Source of the DNA: Rhodospirillales bacterium
Lineage (GTDB): Bacteria > Pseudomonadota > Alphaproteobacteria > UBA8366 > JADFVY01
Assembly: GCA_020356105.1 (NCBI GenBank)
Contig: CP070634.1
Coordinates: forward strand, 2,662,409-2,716,055
DNA: 53,647 bases
Direction: 5' to 3'
The translations under genes and the position numbers were made by a program. The notes below the pieces were generated by a model that searched no databases, was not told the origin of the DNA, and saw nothing but the letters and a program-made list of their open reading frames with translations. This document shows positions 8,946-17,380 of the stretch, in pieces; the first letter of the stretch is position 1; each line of letters starts with the position of its first letter.

Positions 8946-9653
8946 TTAATTTTCAATCAGAACAACGTTGACGCGACGGTTGCGTTTGCCCTTGTTCTCG
9001 ATCTTTGAGACGGCAACCCTGCCGATCTCGCCGGTACGTCCGACATGGGTGCCGCCACAGGGCTGCAGATCGACGCCGGCCACCTCCATCAACCGCACCC
9101 GGCCGGTTCCGCGCGGTGGCTGAACCGACATCGTGCGCACCAGTTCCGGTTTGGCATCGAGCTCGTCGTCGGTGATCCAGCGGTGCGACAGCGGCAGGTC
9201 TGCCGCAACCAGGCGGTTGAGTTCGGCGGTCAGCGTCTCCTTGTCGAGGGTCCGGTCGCCCGTGTCGAAGTCGATGCGGCTTTTCTCTGCGCCGACCTGC
9301 GCGCCGGTGATGTGGCACGGCACGGAGGCACAGACGAGATGCAGCAGGCTGTGCATGCGCATATGGCGATGGCGCCGGGCCCAGTCGATGCGGGCCGTGA
9401 CCGGGGTGCCCGGCGCCGGCGGCGCCGCGTCGGTGGCGATCAGGTGGATGATGGCATCGTCTTGCTTGACGGTGTCGCGTACCACGATCTCGGTTCCGTC
9501 GGGGAGTTCCAGCACCCCGGTGTCGCCGGGCTGGCCGCCGCCCGTCGGATAGAATACCGTACGGTCGAGCACGACATGACCGGGCGCCGCCGCCGTCACC
9601 GCCGCCGTGCACTCCCTGAGGTACGAATCCTCGCGAAACAGCTCTTCGGTCAT
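8946..9653 (-). CDS. Alanyl-tRNA editing protein AlaX
   Basis: AlaX proteins are free-standing relatives of the AlaRS editing domain that hydrolyse mischarged Ser- or Gly-tRNA(Ala). The 235-residue chain shows VFYPTGGGQPGDTG at the N-terminus and the full zinc set: H101 and H105 (HSLLH) with C199 and H203 (CGGTH). The size fits the medium AlaX-M class, which has the small N-terminal domain. It starts 10 bases after the cysK stop with GAGG upstream, and its TAA directly abuts the alternative sseA ATG, so it is translationally packed in the same operon. Confidence 0.93.
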   Translation of the reverse strand: MTEELFREDSYLRECTAAVTAAAPGHVVLDRTVFYPTGGGQPGDTGVLELPDGTEIVVRDTVKQDDAIIHLIATDAAPPAPGTPVTARIDWARRHRHMRMHSLLHLVCASVPCHITGAQVGAEKSRIDFDTGDRTLDKETLTAELNRLVAADLPLSHRWITDDELDAKPELVRTMSVQPPRGTGRVRLMEVAGVDLQPCGGTHVGRTGEIGRVAVSKIENKGKRNRRVNVVLIEN

Positions 9654-9663
9654 GTCCGGCGCC

Positions 9664-10665
9664 TCATGCCATCCAGCGCGGCCAGGGCAGGCCCTTGTCG
9701 CGCAGGAAAGTGGGGTTGAACAGCTTCGACATGTAGCGCTGGCCCGAATCGCAAAGGATCGTGACGATCGTGTGGCCCGGGCCCATGTGCCGCGCGAGGC
9801 GGATCGCCCCGGCGACGTTGATGCCGCTCGAGCCGCCGAGGCACAGGCCTTCGTGCTGCAACAGGTCGAAGATGACCGGTAGCGCCTCCTCGTCGGGAAT
9901 CCGGAACGGGACGTCGACGATCACGTCCTCGAGGTTGGCCGTGATTCGCCCCTGGCCGATGCCCTCGGTGATCGATGAGCCCTCCGCCTTGAGCTCGCCA
10001 TGGGCATACCAGTTGTAGAGTGCAGCGCCCATCGGATCGGCGAGGGCGATCAGCACATCCTTGTTGCGCTCCTTCAGGGCCATCGACACGCCACCCAGCG
10101 TACCGCCGGTGCCCACCGCGCAAACGAATCCGTCGACCGTGCCGTCGGTTTGCTGCCAGATCTCCGGCCCGGTCGATCGGTAATGGCCGTCGCGGTTGGC
10201 CACGTTGTCGAACTGATTGGCCCAGATGGCGCCGTTCGGCTCCGTTCTCGCCAGCTCGTCCGCCAGCCGCCCCGAGACCTTCACATAATTGTTCGGGTCC
10301 TTGTACGGGACCGCCGGGACCTCGCGCAGTTCCGCGCCGGCCAGGCGGATCATGTCCTTCTTTTCCTGGCTCTGCGTCTCCGGGATGACGATCACCGTAC
10401 GGTATCCGCGTGCATCGCCGACCAGGGCAAGACCGATGCCGGTATTTCCCGCCGTACCCTCGACGATCACCCCACCCGGACGCAGCGTGCCGCGGCGCTC
10501 GGCGTCCTCGATGATGGCCAGCGCCGCGCGGTCCTTGACCGAGCCGCCGGGATTGAGGAATTCGGCCTTGCCGAGGATGGTGCAGCCGGTCAGTTCAGAG
10601 GCTTTGTGCAGCTTGATCAGCGGCGTGTTGCCGATCGTATCGGTGAATCCGTCGCGAATGTTCAT
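9664..10665 (-). CDS. cysK: Cysteine synthase A (O-acetylserine sulfhydrylase)
   Basis: This fold-type II PLP enzyme joins sulfide to O-acetylserine. K44 in NPGGSVKDR is the PLP lysine. The Asn loop reads EGTAGNTGIGLAL rather than the common TSGNTG, a variant seen in a divergent CysK branch shared by alphaproteobacteria and fungi. CAVGTGGTLGG binds the PLP phosphate, and GLCLGGSSGINVAGA is the C-terminal PLP-site Ser loop. The length of 333 residues is slightly above CysK average. It heads a minus-strand run with alaX, sseA and the GNAT gene. No strong ribosome binding site is seen before ATG 10665. A cystathionine beta-synthase-like role cannot be excluded. Confidence 0.88.
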   Translation of the reverse strand: MNIRDGFTDTIGNTPLIKLHKASELTGCTILGKAEFLNPGGSVKDRAALAIIEDAERRGTLRPGGVIVEGTAGNTGIGLALVGDARGYRTVIVIPETQSQEKKDMIRLAGAELREVPAVPYKDPNNYVKVSGRLADELARTEPNGAIWANQFDNVANRDGHYRSTGPEIWQQTDGTVDGFVCAVGTGGTLGGVSMALKERNKDVLIALADPMGAALYNWYAHGELKAEGSSITEGIGQGRITANLEDVIVDVPFRIPDEEALPVIFDLLQHEGLCLGGSSGINVAGAIRLARHMGPGHTIVTILCDSGQRYMSKLFNPTFLRDKGLPWPRWMA

Positions 10666-10903
10666 ACGGTCTGCGCTGTGTTTTTTCGTGAGAGGCCCGC
10701 CCGGGGGAGGAAACTAGACCGCGACGAGGGGCGAATCAAGCGCCCGCGGATTGCCCGGGGCGGGCGCGGTTCAGGCTCGAGCTCGCCCGCGCGACGGGCG
10801 CGCACCCGTGGTTGAGCGGCGATCCGCCTGCCGGGCTCGGGGCGACGCTTGACGAATGGCGCGAACAGCCCATGATTGTTTCGTCAACCATCGGGGCACG
10901 GCC

Positions 10904-11302
10904 ATGCGACTCACCTTGATCCTGCTGCTTCTTGTTGGGTTCTGGCCGCCGCCGGCACAGGCTCAGTCGGACGAGATCCGCGGCGTGATTTCCGGCCAGC
11001 TGTCAGCCTTTCAGGCCAACGACCTGGCCATGGCATTCAGCTTCGCATCGCCAGCGATCAAGCGCATCTTCCGGGACCCGCAGACCTTCGGGCATATGGT
11101 CCGGAACGGCTATCCGATGGTGTGGCGACCGGCGGAGGTGCGCTTCGGCGGGCTCAAGGAGGTCGGCGGGCGGATGATCCAGACGGTCCATTTCACCGAT
11201 CAGGCCGGGCAGCTCTTCGAAGCCGCCTACGAGATGATCGAGACCGATCAGGGGTGGCAGATCAACGGCGTCTATATCCGCAAGGCCGAACTGGGCGCCT
11301 GA
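10904..11302 (+). CDS. Secreted DUF4864 protein
   Basis: This 132-residue protein has a Sec signal peptide (MRLTLILLLLVGF, cleaved near QAQS) and a mature domain with IRGVISGQLSAFQANDLAMAFSFASPAIKRIF, FGHMVRNGYPMVWRP and a closing WQINGVYIRKAE. This is the pattern of DUF4864, a small periplasmic domain of the NTF2-like shape common in alphaproteobacteria. The function is unknown. ATG 10904 is chosen because it begins the signal peptide; an in-frame start at 10856 would put 16 polar residues in front of it. It is divergent from cysK and convergent with the NfnB-like gene, with no visible operon partner. Confidence 0.85.
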   Translation: MRLTLILLLLVGFWPPPAQAQSDEIRGVISGQLSAFQANDLAMAFSFASPAIKRIFRDPQTFGHMVRNGYPMVWRPAEVRFGGLKEVGGRMIQTVHFTDQAGQLFEAAYEMIETDQGWQINGVYIRKAELGA

Positions 11303-11389
11303 CGCCGCGGTTTGGCACGGATTTGGGTCCGATGCAGGGATCCGGTGGGCGACCCCGTTTGCGGCGCGCCCCCGGCAGTGCCGAAGTGG

Positions 11390-12802
11390 TCAGCCTGCTG
11401 CCGTCTGCCGCGCCGCCGCAAGATCCCGATGGATTGCCGCGGCTGCGTTCTTGCCGGCACCGGCGGCGAGGATCACCGTGGCGGCGCCGGTGACGACATC
11501 GCCGCCGGCATAGATGCGGGCACGGGTCGTGCGGCCGTCCGTCTCGTCCGCCACGAGGCAGCCCCAGCGGTCTGTCTCAAGCCCGGTGGTGCTGCTCAAG
11601 AGCAGCGGGTTCGGGGTCGTGCCGATCGACAGCACCACGGTGTCGACGGGCAGCACGAACTCGCTGCCCGCCACGGGTACGGGCCGCGCCCGCCCGGACT
11701 CGTCGGGCTCGCCGAGCTCCATGACCTGGCACTTGAGGCCTGTAACCCAGCCGTCATCGTTGCCCAAGACCTCGATCGGGTTGGTCAGCCAGTGGAACTC
11801 GACGCCCTCCTCGATCGCGTGATGATATTCTTCAAGGCGGGCGGTCATCTCGGTTTCGCTGCGCCGGTAGACGATCAGCCCCTGCTCGGCGCCCATGCGC
11901 AGAGCCGAGCGCACCGTGTCCATCGCCGTGTTGCCGGCGCCGATCACCGCGACCCGCTTGCCCGCCTTCATCGGCGTGTCGGCGGTGGGGAAGTCGTAGG
12001 CGCGCATCAGATTGATGCGGGTGAGAAACTCGTTGGCCGAATAGACGCCATTCAGGTTCTCGCCCGGAATGCCGAGGAACTTGGGCAACCCGGCGCCGGT
12101 GCCGATGAAGATGGCGGCGAAGCCCATCTTTTCGAGCAGATCGTCGAGGGCGATGGTCTTGCCGACGATGACGTTGGTGACGATCTCCACTCCACGCTGT
12201 TTGAGTACTTCGATCTCCCAGTCGAGGACGGCATTGGGCAGGCGGAATTCCGGAATGCCGTATCGCAATACGCCGCCGGCCGCGTGCAGCGCCTCATAGA
12301 CCGTGACCGAATAGCCCATGTCAGCGAGCTGGCCGGCGCAAACCAGACCGGCGGGGCCGGAACCGACCACCGCGATCTTCTCGTCCCGCCAGGGCCGTTG
12401 CGCGGCTTCACAAGCCGGCTGCTCCCGCTCCCAATCGGCGACGAAGCGCTCGAGATGGCCGATCGCGGCGGGCGTAAAGCGGCCGCTCAGATGGCAGCGC
12501 TCCTCGCATTGGCTTTCCTGCGGGCAAACCCGGCCGCAGATGGCGGGCAGCGGATTGGCGTCGCGCAAGATGGAGGCGGCCTTCGCGATGTCACCGGCGG
12601 CGATGGCGTGGATGAACTCCGGGATGGGGATCCGCACGGGGCAGCCCTCGACGCAGACAGCATCCTGGCAGCGCAGGCAGCGCTCGGCCTCGAACATCGC
12701 CCGCTGCAGGTCATAACCCTCGTTCACCTCCAGGAAATCGTGCGCGCGCAGGCCGGGGTCGCGCTGCGGCATCGGGGTCTTGTCGACACGTTTGACCGGC
12801 AT
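11390..12802 (-). CDS. NfnB/GltA-like NADPH flavoprotein with two [4Fe-4S] clusters
   Basis: This 470-residue protein belongs to the family of homotetrameric glutamate synthase small chains, which includes NfnB, the NADPH-binding large subunit of electron-bifurcating NADH-dependent ferredoxin:NADP oxidoreductase. Two cluster sets are complete: C42, C45, C50, C54 and C89, C93, C99, C103. FAD binds at VVGSGPAGLVCAGQLA, and NADPH at AVIGAGNTAMDTVR. Its ATG overlaps the NfnA-like stop by one base (TGATG), so the two are translationally coupled. The four-gene operon with pyruvate:ferredoxin oxidoreductase favours ferredoxin/NAD(P) exchange over glutamate synthesis; no GltB partner is present. Bifurcation itself is inferred. 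Confidence 0.88.
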   Translation of the reverse strand: MPVKRVDKTPMPQRDPGLRAHDFLEVNEGYDLQRAMFEAERCLRCQDAVCVEGCPVRIPIPEFIHAIAAGDIAKAASILRDANPLPAICGRVCPQESQCEERCHLSGRFTPAAIGHLERFVADWEREQPACEAAQRPWRDEKIAVVGSGPAGLVCAGQLADMGYSVTVYEALHAAGGVLRYGIPEFRLPNAVLDWEIEVLKQRGVEIVTNVIVGKTIALDDLLEKMGFAAIFIGTGAGLPKFLGIPGENLNGVYSANEFLTRINLMRAYDFPTADTPMKAGKRVAVIGAGNTAMDTVRSALRMGAEQGLIVYRRSETEMTARLEEYHHAIEEGVEFHWLTNPIEVLGNDDGWVTGLKCQVMELGEPDESGRARPVPVAGSEFVLPVDTVVLSIGTTPNPLLLSSTTGLETDRWGCLVADETDGRTTRARIYAGGDVVTGAATVILAAGAGKNAAAAIHRDLAAARQTAAG

Positions 12803-13662
12803 CAGGCGCCTCCCGCCGCGCCCTGGCAGGCCGTCGCCTGTCGGTCCGCGGCCGCGTGTTCGAGATCCGCATACATCTTGTTGCGCCGCACCGCCTCGTT
12901 GAAATCGACCGCATGGGCATCGAAGAACGGGCCGTCGACGCAGGCGAACTTGACCGTGCCGTTGACCGTCACGCGGCAGCCGCCGCACATCCCGGTCCCG
13001 TCGATCATCAGGGGATCCATCGACACCAGCGTCTCGATGCCGGCGCCGCGGGTCGTTTCGGCGACGGCGCGCATCATCGGCATCGGGCCGATCGCCAGGA
13101 CCCGGTCGGGCGAAGTGCCGCCATCGCCGTCGCCATCGATCAGCTGCTGCAGCCGCTCGGTAACGAGGCCCTTGAAGCCGGCGGAGCCGTCGTCGGTGCA
13201 CAGTTCAAGAGAGTCACAGACGGCACCGAGCTCGTCGGTCAGGATCAGGAGGTCCTTGGCACGCGCGCCAACGATCGCCGTGGTGCGGTCGCCGCGCGAT
13301 GTGAGCTCGCGCATGAGGCTTAGCAGCGCCGCGGCGCCAAAGCCGCCACCGACGCCCACGACGTGACCGCCGGGGGGAATCTCGGGTGCGGTGCCGAGCG
13401 GACCGACCACGTCGAGGATATCATCGCCTTCCTCGAGTGCTCCCAAGAGGCGCGTGGTGACGCCGACTTCCTGGACGACGATGGTGATCGTGCCGCCGGC
13501 TTCGTCGAAATCGGCAATCGTCAGCGGAATGCGCTCGCCGTCCTCGCGGACCCGAGTGATGACGAACTGCCCGGGTCGTGCCGCCGCCGCAATCAGCGGT
13601 GCTTCAACGACGAACAGCCGGGTCACCGGCGTTAGTGTACGTTTCTTGAGGATTCGCGCCAT
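12802..13662 (-). CDS. NfnA-like FAD/NAD-binding subunit with [2Fe-2S] cluster
   Basis: The 286-residue protein matches the sulfide/dihydroorotate dehydrogenase-like FAD/NAD-binding family, to which NfnA (small subunit of the Nfn complex) belongs. The flavin segment is RIPLTIADFDEAGGTITIV; the NAD segment is GVGGGFGAAALLSLM; the C-terminal DGTGMCGGCRVTV with a following FACVDGPFFDAH carries the cysteines of the [2Fe-2S] cluster. It sits 3 bases after the PorAB-like stop and overlaps the NfnB-like start. With that gene it would form the complete Nfn heterodimer, exchanging electrons between ferredoxin, NADH and NADPH. Confidence 0.88.
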   Translation of the reverse strand: MARILKKRTLTPVTRLFVVEAPLIAAAARPGQFVITRVREDGERIPLTIADFDEAGGTITIVVQEVGVTTRLLGALEEGDDILDVVGPLGTAPEIPPGGHVVGVGGGFGAAALLSLMRELTSRGDRTTAIVGARAKDLLILTDELGAVCDSLELCTDDGSAGFKGLVTERLQQLIDGDGDGGTSPDRVLAIGPMPMMRAVAETTRGAGIETLVSMDPLMIDGTGMCGGCRVTVNGTVKFACVDGPFFDAHAVDFNEAVRRNKMYADLEHAAADRQATACQGAAGGA

Positions 13663-13665
13663 GTT

Positions 13666-16011
13666 CTATAGCCCTTCATGCGCGTGCATGATCTTCAAAC
13701 GCTGCCAGCGCCGCTCGACCTCATCCTCGATTGCCTTCAGCCGCTCGGCATTGTCGGGCGTCAGCAGGTGGCGGGTCTTGCCCATCTGGCCGAGCCAGTC
13801 GGCGACCGGCCGGCGACGTCCGACTGCCTCGGGGTCGTAGGTGAGTGTGGTGTGGCCCTTTTCGACCTCGTAGAGCGGGAAAAAGCAGGAATCGAGGGCC
13901 GCCTGCAACACTTCCTCCGCGGCGTCGTCGGTGGTTCGCCAGTTCAGCGGGCAAAATGACAGGACCTTGCCGTAGACCAGCCCCTCGCGCTTGGCGTACC
14001 ACTGCGCCTTGGCGATCTTGCGCATGAAGTCTTCCGGGTAGCCCTCGCTCGCGGTGAATACATAGGGCAGGTGGCAGGCGGCGAAGATCTGCGGCGTGTC
14101 CTTGTGATGGAAGGCCTTGCCGGCCCGCGCCTCGCCGACCTCGCTGGTCGCCGTGCGGTGGCCCATCGGCGTGGCATAGGACAGCTGGGCCCCGGTATTC
14201 ATGTATCCCTGGTTGTCATATTCCAGGATGATCATGCGGTGGTTGCGGTTGGCGGCGCCCAGGGCCGGGCCCATGCCGATATCCATGCCGCCATCGCCGG
14301 TGACCATCATGAATGTGATATCAGACGATCCGGGCAGTTCGCCCCGTCGCATGCGCTCGAGATACATCTCGACGAGACCCGACAGCGTCGCCGCACCATT
14401 CTGGAACAGATTGTGGATATAAGTGATCCGGTGCGCCGTATGCGGGTAGCCGGTGGTCACGACCATGGCGCAGCCGGTCTGGAACAGGACGACGAGGTCG
14501 CCTTCGAGAACGCTGTAGGCCTGATGCAGCACCGGGAATACGCCGCAGCCGGGACAGCCGCCGTGCCCCGGAGCGACCCGGCAGGGTACCGCGGTCATTG
14601 CCCACAACGGGGCCAGTTCGACCTTCAATCGCCCACTGGCCTCATCGCGGGTGACCTGCGCCATGCCGCGCGAAACCTCCTCGGTGGCGATCGGAGGCAG
14701 GCCCGGCAGGGGCTTCTTCTCGGGATCGCCGGCATAGGCGCCGTGATAGGCGAAGGGCGTCTCCACCGCCCCTCGCTTCGCCGCCTCGAGAACCTCGGTG
14801 AAGAATTGCTCGGCATCGGCGTCATAGAAATCACGGCCGCCGAGCCCATAGATGCGGTTGAGAACCAGGGTGCGGTTCTCCGGGTCCTGCTGCAGCGCAG
14901 CGCGAATCTCGAGCCCCAGATTGCCGTTGCCGGCGCCGTAGGAATCGCCACGGTCGCCGACCAGAACGGCCCGCACATTGCGGAACAAGGCACGCAATTC
15001 CTCGCCGGGGAAGGGACGCAGCGCGTTAAGCGAGACGACGCCCACCTTCTGGCCGTCGGCGCGCAGCCGGTCGGCCACCTCTTTGGCCGTCTCGGCGGCC
15101 GAGTTGAGCAGCACGACGGCGACGTCGGCATCGTCCATGCGATAGGCATCGACCAGCGGGTAGGTGCGGCCGGTCAGCACCGCCAGCTCGGCCAGAACCT
15201 CGGGAATCACCTGTCGTGCCGCCGCCATCGCCTCGGTCAGCTGCATCTTGTTGTTGATCAGGTCGGGGTCGTTCATGTACGGCCCAAAGGTGACCGGGCG
15301 TGTCGGATCGAGCGCCGTGATCGGCGTGTCGCGCGTCCCGAGGAACCGACGCACGGCGTCGGGGTCGTCGAAGACTTCCAGCCGGCGCTTCTGATGGCTG
15401 GTGAAGAAGCCGTCATACGCGACCAATACCGGGAGCTGTACATCCTTGTGTTCGCCGATCCGCACCGCTGCGAAATTGAGGTCGTAGACGGCCTGTGGGT
15501 CGCGGGCGAGCAGGATGATCCAGCCGGTGTTGAGGACGAAGTACAGGTCGGAGTGATCGCAGCGGATGTCGAGCGGTCCGGACACCGTCCGCGTGGCCAC
15601 ATTGAGCACCATCGGCGTCCGCGTTCCCGCCTGCACCGGCAATTGCTCGAGCGCATACAAGAGACCCTGCGACGAGGTCACGTTGAGCACCCGGCCGCCG
15701 CCGAGGGCCGCACCATAGCAGATGCCGGCGGCACCGTGCTCGCCGTCGCCCGGCACCATGGCGATGTCGTGTTCACCTTCCGCCTGCATTTCGGACAGGG
15801 CCTCGGCCACCTCGGTCGATGGGGTGATCGGGAAATATCCCATCAGATGGAAGCCGATATCGCGCGCCGCCAGGGCGGCGGCTTCGTTGCCGTTGCGGAA
15901 CTCGGCGTGCTGCCGGATCCGGGCCGGCTGTCCGGCCTCGTCGACTGAGCCGAGGTGTTCCTTGCGTACTGAAGTTACATTGGGTGTCACGGTCGTATCC
16001 AAATCAGCCAT
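13666..16011 (-). CDS. Pyruvate:ferredoxin oxidoreductase, fused alpha-beta chain
   Basis: At 781 residues this joins the alpha and beta subunits of a 2-oxoacid:ferredoxin oxidoreductase. The alpha part (1 to about 470) has MGYFPITPSTEVAE, MVPGDGEHGAAGICYGAA and a middle domain with LRPFPGEELRALF. The beta part begins at GHGGCPGCG (about 485) and carries the thiamine diphosphate motif GDGGMDIG, about 30 residues on to NQGYMNTGAQLS, typical of pyruvate synthase PorB. The likely reaction is pyruvate + CoA + oxidised ferredoxin to acetyl-CoA + CO2 + reduced ferredoxin, and the reverse. The gene overlaps PorCD by 8 bases. The substrate is inferred from the PorB-type motif; other 2-oxoacids remain possible. 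Confidence 0.9.
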   Translation of the reverse strand: MADLDTTVTPNVTSVRKEHLGSVDEAGQPARIRQHAEFRNGNEAAALAARDIGFHLMGYFPITPSTEVAEALSEMQAEGEHDIAMVPGDGEHGAAGICYGAALGGGRVLNVTSSQGLLYALEQLPVQAGTRTPMVLNVATRTVSGPLDIRCDHSDLYFVLNTGWIILLARDPQAVYDLNFAAVRIGEHKDVQLPVLVAYDGFFTSHQKRRLEVFDDPDAVRRFLGTRDTPITALDPTRPVTFGPYMNDPDLINNKMQLTEAMAAARQVIPEVLAELAVLTGRTYPLVDAYRMDDADVAVVLLNSAAETAKEVADRLRADGQKVGVVSLNALRPFPGEELRALFRNVRAVLVGDRGDSYGAGNGNLGLEIRAALQQDPENRTLVLNRIYGLGGRDFYDADAEQFFTEVLEAAKRGAVETPFAYHGAYAGDPEKKPLPGLPPIATEEVSRGMAQVTRDEASGRLKVELAPLWAMTAVPCRVAPGHGGCPGCGVFPVLHQAYSVLEGDLVVLFQTGCAMVVTTGYPHTAHRITYIHNLFQNGAATLSGLVEMYLERMRRGELPGSSDITFMMVTGDGGMDIGMGPALGAANRNHRMIILEYDNQGYMNTGAQLSYATPMGHRTATSEVGEARAGKAFHHKDTPQIFAACHLPYVFTASEGYPEDFMRKIAKAQWYAKREGLVYGKVLSFCPLNWRTTDDAAEEVLQAALDSCFFPLYEVEKGHTTLTYDPEAVGRRRPVADWLGQMGKTRHLLTPDNAERLKAIEDEVERRWQRLKIMHAHEGL

Positions 16012-16996
16012 CCAGTTGCGGGAACAGCGGCTGGCCGAGCCGCTCCGCCAGTCCCGGCGTTTCCGCCTCGCGGGTCATGGCCCCGGTCGGGCAGGTCTCG
16101 ATACAGCGCAGGCAGCCCTTGCAGTAGCGGTAGTCAACGCCGGTCAGCCGGACCGCGGCCGGGACCGGCTCGTTGCCCTCGGCCGTCCATACCAGGCACA
16201 GATCGGGGCACACCATGTCGCACATGCCGCAGTGAATGCATTTGTCGAGGTCGAGCACCGGCAGCCAACCGGTCCGCGATGTCGAAAGGTCGTTCCATGC
16301 CGTCGATCCGGCATTGAGGACAACACCGCCCAGCGGTGCCGTCTGGTAGCCCCAGAACGGATCGGGACGGATGATCGGCAGATCACCCTCGGCCCGGCCG
16401 ATATCGGGTAGCCGCTCGAACTCGGTCGTGCCGCGATGGAACGCGGCCTGGTTGCGGGCCACCGCCTCCGGCCGCTTGCGGGCGAAGGCCTCGTTGAGCG
16501 CGTCCAGAAGGATCTCGGCATCGAGGAAGGGCACCGCTTCCGCGAGCGTTCCCAGCAGCACCGCATTAGGGCGGGATTCCTCTTCCGCTGCGATGCGCTG
16601 GGCGTCGATGCGGATGACATTGGCGGTGCGTGGCAGCTGCGCCAGCCCGTCCGGGATTTCGCCCGGCGGCCCGGTAAAGATCAGCGTCCCGTTGGCGCGA
16701 AATCCTGCGATGGTGGCCGGGTGGCCGAGCAGCGCCCGATGAAAGACGACGACGACATCGGGCGATTCCACCGGGGCGCTGGTGCGGATCGGCTGGTCGG
16801 CAGGTCCGAGCCGTATGAACGACTTGATCGCAGAGCCTTTCTTTTCCGATCCGTAAGAGGAGAAATGGGCGCCGTTAAGGCCCATGCGCAGAACCGCCGC
16901 CGTCGCCAGAATCTGGCCGGCCGCGTGAGCGCCGAGTCCACCGATCGATTCGAAGCGTAGCTCGAAGAACCGGTCGTTATCGGGTAATGAAGCCAT
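16004..16996 (-). CDS. Pyruvate:ferredoxin oxidoreductase, fused gamma-delta chain
   Basis: This 330-residue protein fuses the gamma subunit (residues 1 to about 190, starting FESIGGLGAHAAGQILA and containing GSEKKGSAIKSFIRL) to a ferredoxin-like delta domain. The delta domain has two [4Fe-4S] sets, CIHCGMCDMVCP (about 254-265) and CKGCLRCIETCP (about 290-301). It completes the PFOR with the fused alpha-beta chain encoded next. ATG 16996 is preferred over a TTG at 17008 because GAAGG sits at ideal spacing before it. It is the first gene of the Por-Nfn operon. An FNR/FixK-type palindrome at 17088-17101 lies where an anaerobic activator would bind. Confidence 0.9.
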   Translation of the reverse strand: MASLPDNDRFFELRFESIGGLGAHAAGQILATAAVLRMGLNGAHFSSYGSEKKGSAIKSFIRLGPADQPIRTSAPVESPDVVVVFHRALLGHPATIAGFRANGTLIFTGPPGEIPDGLAQLPRTANVIRIDAQRIAAEEESRPNAVLLGTLAEAVPFLDAEILLDALNEAFARKRPEAVARNQAAFHRGTTEFERLPDIGRAEGDLPIIRPDPFWGYQTAPLGGVVLNAGSTAWNDLSTSRTGWLPVLDLDKCIHCGMCDMVCPDLCLVWTAEGNEPVPAAVRLTGVDYRYCKGCLRCIETCPTGAMTREAETPGLAERLGQPLFPQLDG

Positions 16997-17380
16997 GCCG
17001 ACCTTCAATCATCCAGGGTCGCTGTGATTGGGGAGATTCCTGTGCGGCAACGGGGGCTTATTTATCGCTCTATAATCATTCTACGCATTGACTTGCGTCA
17101 ATTAGGGTGCGGCCGTTGGCTGCTATCGGCGTGCCGACCACCGGTGCGGAATTCTCCTTGGCCTTGTATCGCGCCGTTTTCAGTCCGATCGGAGCAAAGC
17201 CGCGCCGAAATGTCGCACCTGTGGCGGTCCCGGTCGGCGATCCCCGCTGCGGGGCCCACCGTGATACGAGCCTTGCCAGATCGGGGCGGATTCAGGAGTA
17301 TCCTTGGCGTCTCCGGTCACCACAATTTGACCTTCTTTTGCTGTAAATATCCGTCAAACCTTTGCGTCGTCGGGGGGAAG
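16997..17380. other. Divergent intergenic region with Por operon promoter
   Basis: This 384-base gap separates the Por-Nfn operon (minus strand) from the enolase-superfamily gene (plus strand). It holds an FNR/FixK-type palindrome at 17088-17101 and an A/T-rich tract at 17058-17082. The part nearer the plus-strand gene (17110-17370) shows no gene and no clear promoter beyond a GGGGGGAAG ribosome binding site right before ATG 17381. Confidence 0.6.
17061..17101 (-). promoter_or_regulatory. FNR/FixK-type box and -10 region of the Por-Nfn operon
   Basis: TTGACTTGCGTCAA at 17088-17101 is a perfect 5-4-5 palindrome of the TTGAC-N4-GTCAA class bound by FNR, FnrL and FixK proteins of alphaproteobacteria; the flanking A and T extend each arm to 6. 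Reading toward the Por operon, GATAAA (17066-17061) can serve as a -10 hexamer, placing the transcription start near 17054 and the box centre about 40.5 bases upstream, the class II activator position. This would give a 5' leader of about 58 bases. The operator match is seen; the promoter is inferred. Confidence 0.65.

Noticed and set aside
10880..10900. TTGTTTCGTCAA considered as another FNR-like site
   Set aside because: Spacing between arms is two bases instead of four and the left arm is TTGTT; it does not fit the consensus.
11390..12802. Naming this gene as glutamate synthase
   Set aside because: No GltB-like large subunit is adjacent, and the next gene upstream is NfnA-like in a PFOR operon, which favours the Nfn reading.
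11390..13201. N-terminal extension of the NfnB-like frame beyond 12802
   Set aside because: It overlaps the NfnA-like gene in another frame. ATG 12802 overlaps the NfnA stop, as expected for coupled genes, and gives the usual protein length.
11312..13366. 684-codon plus-strand frame across the NfnA/NfnB-like genes
   Set aside because: Antisense to two coupled flavoprotein genes with complete FeS and FAD motifs; no signal of its own.
14071..15948. Open frame of 625 codons on the plus strand inside the PorAB gene
   Set aside because: It is the antisense shadow of a well-recognised enzyme with motifs on the other strand. High GC content removes stop codons from this frame, and its sequence shows no domain.
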